The position numbers and the translations under genes were made by a program. A stretch of DNA of 64,000 bases from UBA2421 sp002343075 (GTDB lineage: Bacteria; Planctomycetota; Phycisphaerae; Tepidisphaerales; Tepidisphaeraceae): contig CALJLN010000009.1 of NCBI GenBank assembly GCA_937982565.1, positions 1 to 64,000 on the forward strand, written 5' to 3'. The notes beneath the pieces were generated by a model. The model saw only the letters and a program-made list of their open reading frames with translations. It was not told where the DNA came from and made no database searches. This document shows positions 59,403-64,000 of this stretch, one piece after another. Position 1 is the first letter of the stretch; every line of letters starts with the position of its first letter.

Positions 59403-60107
59403 ATGAGCCAGCCGCAGTTCAGCGTCATTCTCTTCACCTCCGCTCCGCCGGGCATGCCGGGGGCGGAAACGGGGGCCGCGACGATGAAAGTCGATGGCCG
59501 CGAGGCGCTGCTGCGCACGGTTGAGCTGTTTCTCAACCGCGACCCGATCAAGCAGATTCAGATCTGCTTTCTCCCGGCGGCGGTGGAGGAGGCGAAACGT
59601 AAGTTTGGCGGGCACCTGGGCTTCAGCGGGGTGAAGCTGGTCTCGGCGGGGCCGAAGTGGATTGATCAGGTCGCCGCGGCGGGCGAAAACCTCTCGGCGG
59701 ACGCAACGCACGTCATCATCCACGACGCCGCCCGGTGTGCGGTGCCGTTCGACGATCTCGATGCGATCATCGCCGCGGCACTAAAATCGCCCTCGTGCTG
59801 TCTCACAGCACCGCTGCGCGCGCCGTTGCTGGAACTCGATGAAACCGCCGCCGCCGTTGCGCTGCACTCACAGGCTGGCTTTGTGCAAATGCTACTGCCG
59901 ATGTGCCTGAGCAAATCGCGATTCCAGAAACTCGTCCAGGAAAAGCAGGAACCGCACGCCAGCGAGTGGACGCTGATCAAGGGTTCGAGCCTCAATGTCC
60001 GCCCGAGCGGTGGGGGCGAAGCAGGCTTCATGAAGGCGATGCTTCAACAGCTTCCCAAGCCAAAGATGAAAGCGCCGAGTAGTCCATTCGATGAAGCGCA
60101 GTGGTAG
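59403..60107 (+). CDS. Divergent IspD-like cytidylyltransferase
   Basis: A 234-residue protein with the cytidylyltransferase fold of IspD. The HDAARCAVPFDDLDAII block (residues 103-119) matches the IspD motif HDAARP, but the N-terminal nucleotide loop, normally AAGxGxRMG-x-PKQ, is FTSAPPGMPGAETGAATMK: Arg, Gly and the PKQ are missing. Activity in the isoprenoid pathway is therefore uncertain; it may be a divergent enzyme or act on another alcohol phosphate. The start at 59403 (MSQPQFSVIL) fits the family. The ABC ATPase gene begins 38 bases downstream on the same strand. Confidence 0.65.
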   Translation: MSQPQFSVILFTSAPPGMPGAETGAATMKVDGREALLRTVELFLNRDPIKQIQICFLPAAVEEAKRKFGGHLGFSGVKLVSAGPKWIDQVAAAGENLSADATHVIIHDAARCAVPFDDLDAIIAAALKSPSCCLTAPLRAPLLELDETAAAVALHSQAGFVQMLLPMCLSKSRFQKLVQEKQEPHASEWTLIKGSSLNVRPSGGGEAGFMKAMLQQLPKPKMKAPSSPFDEAQW

Positions 60108-60145
60108 CGAGCGGCCTTCTAGAATGTCCTGTTGATGCATCTGCC

Positions 60146-60916
60146 ATGGCCAATCTCCTTCACGCCACCAACCTGACCTTTGCCTACTCCGATGAGCCGG
60201 TGCTGCGCAACGTGACGCTCTCTCTGGCAGCGGGCGAGGTGGTGGCACTTTTTGGGCCAAATGGAAGCGGCAAGAGTACGCTGATTCAGCTCTTGCTCGG
60301 CGCGCTGCGCGGCGTGGGTGAGATTTCGTGGCACGACAAACCGATTGCGGCATATAGGCGCAACGAGTTGGCGAAACTGGTGGCCTATTTGCCACAGTCG
60401 CCAGCGATGGAACCTTCGCAGCGGGTTTCGGAAGTCATCGGCCTGGGCCGCCTGCCTTATTGGGGAGCGTTCGGGATTGAATCTGCCCGCGATGCGGAAG
60501 TGGTCGAGCGCGTCGCGGAACAACTCTCACTGACATCACTGCTCTCGCGACGCATGGACGAGCTTTCCGGCGGCCAGCGCCAACGCGTCTTCCTCGGAAG
60601 ATGCCTGGCGCAAGAGCCACGCGCGCTGTTACTGGACGAACCCAGTACATTTCTGGATTTGCGGCATCAGGTCGACCTCCACCAGCTTTTGCGGCGTCTG
60701 GCCCGGGATCAGCAGATGGGCATTCTGATGGCATCACACGACCTCAATCTCACCGCACTGCACGCCGACCGGGCAATCGTGCTTCACGAGGGGCATTCTG
60801 TGGCCGACGGCCTGCCCGAGGCAGTTCTTTCGCCGGAGTTGCTGGCACGCGTCTACGGTGTCTTGATGCAGCGGGTGATGGTGGGCGGGGAATCGCATCT
60901 CGTTGTTGCAACCTGA
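60146..60916 (+). CDS. ABC transporter ATPase, FecE/BtuD-like, orphan
   Basis: A 256-residue ATPase. Walker A GPNGSGKSTLIQL near residue 38, Q-loop PQSPAMEP, signature SGGQRQRVFLGR, Walker B ALLLDEPSTFLDL and the H-loop ASHDLNL are intact. The pattern matches the iron-siderophore/B12/haem importer group (FecE/BtuD/HmuV), whose permease and binding protein are not found nearby. It could be the missing ATPase for a distant permease. The ATG at 60146 (MANLLHATNLT) gives the normal N-terminus. Confidence 0.9.
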   Translation: MANLLHATNLTFAYSDEPVLRNVTLSLAAGEVVALFGPNGSGKSTLIQLLLGALRGVGEISWHDKPIAAYRRNELAKLVAYLPQSPAMEPSQRVSEVIGLGRLPYWGAFGIESARDAEVVERVAEQLSLTSLLSRRMDELSGGQRQRVFLGRCLAQEPRALLLDEPSTFLDLRHQVDLHQLLRRLARDQQMGILMASHDLNLTALHADRAIVLHEGHSVADGLPEAVLSPELLARVYGVLMQRVMVGGESHLVVAT

Positions 60917-60939
60917 ATGAACTGTGCCATCTGTGGCAC

Positions 60940-62037
60940 CTATGTGCGTACCCACGCACCATTGGCGCGAGCCGACGCATACGCCGCGGCGACGATTGCC
61001 ACGGGTTCGCGGGCGGCGAGTCCGTCAATCGCCGGGGCTTTTTGGCTTTGAATGGCCTGTACAAACTCCTCAATCTGTGCCCGGTGAGCGTCGCCCCATT
61101 TCGCGCCGTCGGGTGCCGAGGGCAGGCGATCAATCGCGTCATTCTGCACACTCGCCGTCCCGCCGCGCGCTACGCTTACGGCGTGCGCGGCGGCGGCGTG
61201 GGACTCAAAGGTACGGCCGTCTTTCAGGGCAATTCGCCGAATGTTGTCCCCTTCGAGCAGGATCGAGCCGAGCGTGCCATGTATCTCGATGCGAGCCGGA
61301 AGCCCATCAAAGGCAGCGGTGGTTGCCAGCATGCTGCCGATTGCCCCGTTGCGAAAGCGAAGCGAGAGCACCGCGACATCTTCGACGTCAATTCGTTCGT
61401 GCGCTGCAGTCTGAAGCTGAGCCGACACCTCGGCCACACCGCCGGCAAGCCATTGCAGGAGATCGACCGTGTGAATGCCCTGGTTCATCAGCGCGCCGCC
61501 GTCGAGCCTGGCGGTGCCACGCCACTCGCCTTCGTCGTAGTAAGACTGTGATCGATACCACTTACACTCTCCAGTGGCCAGCACAATGCGTCCTAGCTCG
61601 CCCGCGTCGATCATCCGCCGGGCAAGTTGCGTGCCTGCATCAAATCGATGCTGGCTGATGATCCCGAGCTTGCCCCGGCTTTGCCGTGCCGCGGCGATGA
61701 GGCGGTCGCACTCGGCGAGCGAGACATCCATCGGCTTTTCGACGAGCACATGCTTGTGATGGGCGAGGCAGGCAATGGCGTGCTCGGCGTGCATGCCGCT
61801 GGGTGTGCAGATGCAGGCGACCTCGACCGCAGGATCGGCGGCGAGCGACGCGTGGTCTGGGTGAACGGCACTCACATCAAACCGCTTTGCCAGTGCGTCG
61901 GCGCGCGGCTGCAATGGATCGGCCACGGCGACGACCCGGTGGCCCAATTGCCGGATTGCGCCCGCGTGCGTTGCCGCTATGCTCCCGCAGCCGACAATTC
62001 CGAATCGAATGACCTTTGATGATTGCGCCTCAGACAT
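60940..62037 (-). CDS. Gfo/Idh/MocA family oxidoreductase
   Basis: A NAD(P)-dependent sugar or inositol dehydrogenase-type enzyme of about 365 residues. The Rossmann part has GIVGCGSIAATHAGAIR near the start, CICTPSGMHAEHAI, and the catalytic EKP in VLVEKPMDV near residue 95. The C-terminal part has RLDGGALMNQGIHTVDLL with the His typical of the family. The substrate is unknown. I use ATG at 62037; the longer frame starts with TTG. It converges with the ABC ATPase gene. Confidence 0.92.
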   Translation of the reverse strand: MSEAQSSKVIRFGIVGCGSIAATHAGAIRQLGHRVVAVADPLQPRADALAKRFDVSAVHPDHASLAADPAVEVACICTPSGMHAEHAIACLAHHKHVLVEKPMDVSLAECDRLIAAARQSRGKLGIISQHRFDAGTQLARRMIDAGELGRIVLATGECKWYRSQSYYDEGEWRGTARLDGGALMNQGIHTVDLLQWLAGGVAEVSAQLQTAAHERIDVEDVAVLSLRFRNGAIGSMLATTAAFDGLPARIEIHGTLGSILLEGDNIRRIALKDGRTFESHAAAAHAVSVARGGTASVQNDAIDRLPSAPDGAKWGDAHRAQIEEFVQAIQSQKAPAIDGLAAREPVAIVAAAYASARANGAWVRT

Positions 62038-62109
62038 AACCAAGCACTGGAAGTGACTGACCCAAACTACATAAGACTGCGGCCATCATTGCCGGAATTC
62101 GTTTTCGCC

Positions 62110-62141
62110 GCTAACTGCCCGCTAACTGCCCGCTAACTGCC
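62110..62141. repeat. Tandem 11-base repeat at the ClC gene end
   Basis: Three copies of GCTAACTGCCC (62110-62120, 62121-62131, and a ten-base partial copy at 62132-62141). The third copy contains the stop codon of the leftward ClC gene, so two further copies of the stop-codon region lie downstream of it, likely from slippage. Confidence 0.8.
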
Positions 62142-64000
62142 ATCGACGAGTTCCATCTGATAGGTGCGCATCAGTCCGGCACGACTTATCAGCCCAATGA
62201 CCTTTCCGGGACTTTGCTCAAGCGACACTGGAAGATAATCCACGTCGTACCTGGAAAATACTTCCAGGACACGCGCCAGGCTGTCACTGTTACGAAGCAG
62301 AGGTACGTCGGGTCGCATCAGCTCGCCCGCGAGCAGAAGTGGGACGGCTTCCCGCTGCACCAGCGCGGTGTATACGTCTTCTTCGGCGACCATGCCGCTG
62401 TAAAACCCGCCGCGGTCGAGGACGACGAAATTGCTGCTGCCCATCTTTGCCTTTAGTTCAAGAAGATGCTGCAGCGTATCGCTCGCCTGCACCGCCACTG
62501 CGGGTTCGAGATGCACCTGCTCCACCAGCATGCGGCGAAGCAGTATTGCGTCGCTTCCGCTGGTCAGCCGAAGCCCGCGTTCGCGCAGGGCCGCAGTGTA
62601 GATGCTGTCAGGGTAGATGCGCCGGGCAATGGCGGTCGCCACCACGGTCGCCAGCATCGCGGGCAGCATCATGCGGTAATTGCCTGTGATATCGATCAGA
62701 ATGAGAATGGCCGCCAGCGGCGCGTGTACCGTCGCCCCGAGGGCCGCACCCATGCCAACCAGCGCGAACACCGCCGGCTGCACATCGCCGACCCAGCCGA
62801 GTTCACGCAACGCAACGCCAATGAATCCGCCCGTCGTCGCGCCCAGGAACAGCGCCGGGGCAATCACACCCCCGCTGCCCCCGCTGGCAAGAGTGAGACA
62901 CGTGCCAACGAGTTTGGCGACGATGAGAAACGCGAGCATCGATAGCAGGACTGTCGGTGAGTAGGTGGGGTTCTGATAAAACGCCTCGCCCAGCATCATC
63001 TGAATAAACCCATACCCATCGCCAAAGAATGCCGGCATCGGGTACCAGTCGGCGCTGATAGGTTTGGCACGTTCGGTCACAAACCAGCCAAAGACGACGA
63101 TGAATGCCAGACCAATCAACCCCAGCAGTGCCCCGCCTAGCATCGGCTTGAGCATGGTGGGCATGCGCAGTCGTCGGAAGCGCGCATCCATCCGCAACAT
63201 GAGCAGGGTGAGGGTCGCCGCGACGATTCCGCAGCCCAGCCCCACCAGCACGAAGCTCGGAACCTGATTCCATGTGATCATGAAATCGGTGCGCGTCATC
63301 GAAAAAATGGAGGTGGTCTCCGCGCGGCTCATCATCTCGCTGAAGATGGCGCGTGTTGCGACATTGGCGATGACCGACGCGACGACCACGGGGATAAACG
63401 TCCTGAGCGAGAAATCGAGCAGAATCACTTCGAGCGTGAAGAGCACGCCTCCCATGGGCGAGTTAAAAATCGCGCTGATGCCCGCAGCGGTGCCGCAGCC
63501 GACGATCAGTGTCATTTGCGACCGCGCCAGCCGGAATAGCTGCCCGATGCCGCTCGCCAGTGCCGCGCCGATCTGCACGATCGGGCCTTCGGCGCCCACG
63601 CTGCCACCCGAGCCAATGGTGACCGCCGCGGTGACCATCTTTTCGATGGCGACGCGCGGGCGGAGAAAGCCGCTTGATTTTGCGACCGATTCGATGACAT
63701 CGGGTACACCATGCCCGCCCGACTGCCTGATGACGTAGACATTGAGGAACCCGACGACCAACCCACCAAGTGCCGGCCAGACTACGATTAGCGCCAGTCC
63801 CGTTCCGTAGAGCGTTTGGGGATCGAGCGTGCGATAAAGCAGATGGACGATCCACATGATCAGCTCGTGGAAGCCGACCGCCGCCCCCGCGGTGAGAATG
63901 CCGACCATCGCCGCGACGACCAGCAGGAAAGCGTCGTCACGAAACCCGACGGCGGCAAGTAAACGCGTGATTAATACCCGTCCGCGCGTGGCGGCGGCTG
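62133..64000 (-). CDS. ClC chloride channel/antiporter with CBS domains (5' end outside window)
   Basis: A membrane protein of the ClC family. Motifs: QSGGHGVPDV (in place of GSGIP) near the N-terminus, GSVGAEGPIVQIG with the gating Glu, and SGGSGGVIAPALFLGATTGG in the second half. A C-terminal pair of CBS domains (about the last 130 residues) follows. The reading frame stays open from the internal Met at 63908 to the window edge, reading AAATRGRVLITRLLAAVGF, so the true start lies beyond 64000. It probably exchanges Cl- for H+. The stop codon lies within a tandem repeat. Confidence 0.93.
   Translation of the reverse strand, partial: AAATRGRVLITRLLAAVGFRDDAFLLVVAAMVGILTAGAAVGFHELIMWIVHLLYRTLDPQTLYGTGLALIVVWPALGGLVVGFLNVYVIRQSGGHGVPDVIESVAKSSGFLRPRVAIEKMVTAAVTIGSGGSVGAEGPIVQIGAALASGIGQLFRLARSQMTLIVGCGTAAGISAIFNSPMGGVLFTLEVILLDFSLRTFIPVVVASVIANVATRAIFSEMMSRAETTSIFSMTRTDFMITWNQVPSFVLVGLGCGIVAATLTLLMLRMDARFRRLRMPTMLKPMLGGALLGLIGLAFIVVFGWFVTERAKPISADWYPMPAFFGDGYGFIQMMLGEAFYQNPTYSPTVLLSMLAFLIVAKLVGTCLTLASGGSGGVIAPALFLGATTGGFIGVALRELGWVGDVQPAVFALVGMGAALGATVHAPLAAILILIDITGNYRMMLPAMLATVVATAIARRIYPDSIYTAALRERGLRLTSGSDAILLRRMLVEQVHLEPAVAVQASDTLQHLLELKAKMGSSNFVVLDRGGFYSGMVAEEDVYTALVQREAVPLLLAGELMRPDVPLLRNSDSLARVLEVFSRYDVDYLPVSLEQSPGKVIGLISRAGLMRTYQMELVDGS

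Noticed and set aside
1..64000. CRISPR array, prophage or insertion sequence
   Set aside because: No regularly spaced repeats, integrase, transposase or inverted-repeat ends were seen.

Overview
The window looks like a chromosomal piece of a planctomycete, most likely of the class Phycisphaerae. The signs are two PEP-CTERM proteins with a short Arg-rich tail, a LEPR-type N-terminus on a delta-60 repeat protein, a prepilin-like protein of the planctomycete kind, a F-type ATP synthase whose b and c subunits carry signal peptides, a cytosolic Ser/Thr kinase, and lipopolysaccharide and peptidoglycan genes together. I saw no prophage, insertion sequence or CRISPR array; it reads as a stable housekeeping region with several unusual proteins.

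Layout. 1-8 kb: a delta-60 repeat protein, an unknown conserved-looking protein, a methyltransferase, a coiled-coil protein, murD, pyrF, a D-Ala-D-Ala carboxypeptidase and a protein kinase. 8-13.4 kb: the minus-strand ATP synthase operon atpZ-(I-like)-B-E-F-H-A, with a promoter, a terminator and repeated decamers in two spacers; atpG, atpD and atpC do not follow. 13.7-21.3 kb: two membrane glycosyltransferases flank a set containing a small membrane protein, a membrane-fused GspE/PilB-like protein with destroyed nucleotide motifs, and a large CvpA-domain protein. 21.3-29.9 kb: PDZ-like protein, MgtC, STAS protein, lon with a small heat-shock protein, a coiled-coil lipoprotein, a peroxiredoxin-like protein and rsgA.

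30-38 kb: a Fur-box-preceded HutX-like haem protein followed by an apparent ECF S-T fusion; a PEP-CTERM protein, a pseudopilin-like protein, purF; then waaF, purU and a WaaP-type kinase. 38.5-45.3 kb: hrpB, the divergent katA/oxyR pair with an OxyR site in between, an SDR and a 3-methyladenine glycosylase. 45.3-52.2 kb: an information-processing operon read on the minus strand from a truncated glmU through prs, rplY, pth, rpsF, ssb and rplI to dnaB, with tRNA-Gln(UUG) upstream of it. A structured element with two mutually exclusive hairpins lies between rplI and dnaB. 52.4-64 kb: a second PEP-CTERM protein, a DUF2959 lipoprotein, an orphan PhnD-like protein, an MFS exporter, a histidine-kinase-like protein, PPi-dependent phosphofructokinase, a divergent IspD-like protein, an orphan FecE-like ATPase, a Gfo/Idh/MocA oxidoreductase and a ClC channel that runs off the right edge.

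The items most worth following are the pseudo-ATPase next to the CvpA protein (16.2-19.7 kb), the putative haem ECF importer (30-31.8 kb) and the alternative-fold element between rplI and dnaB (46.86-46.97 kb). Where a start codon differs from the longest open frame, the reason (Shine-Dalgarno, family N-terminus, overlap) is given in the entry.
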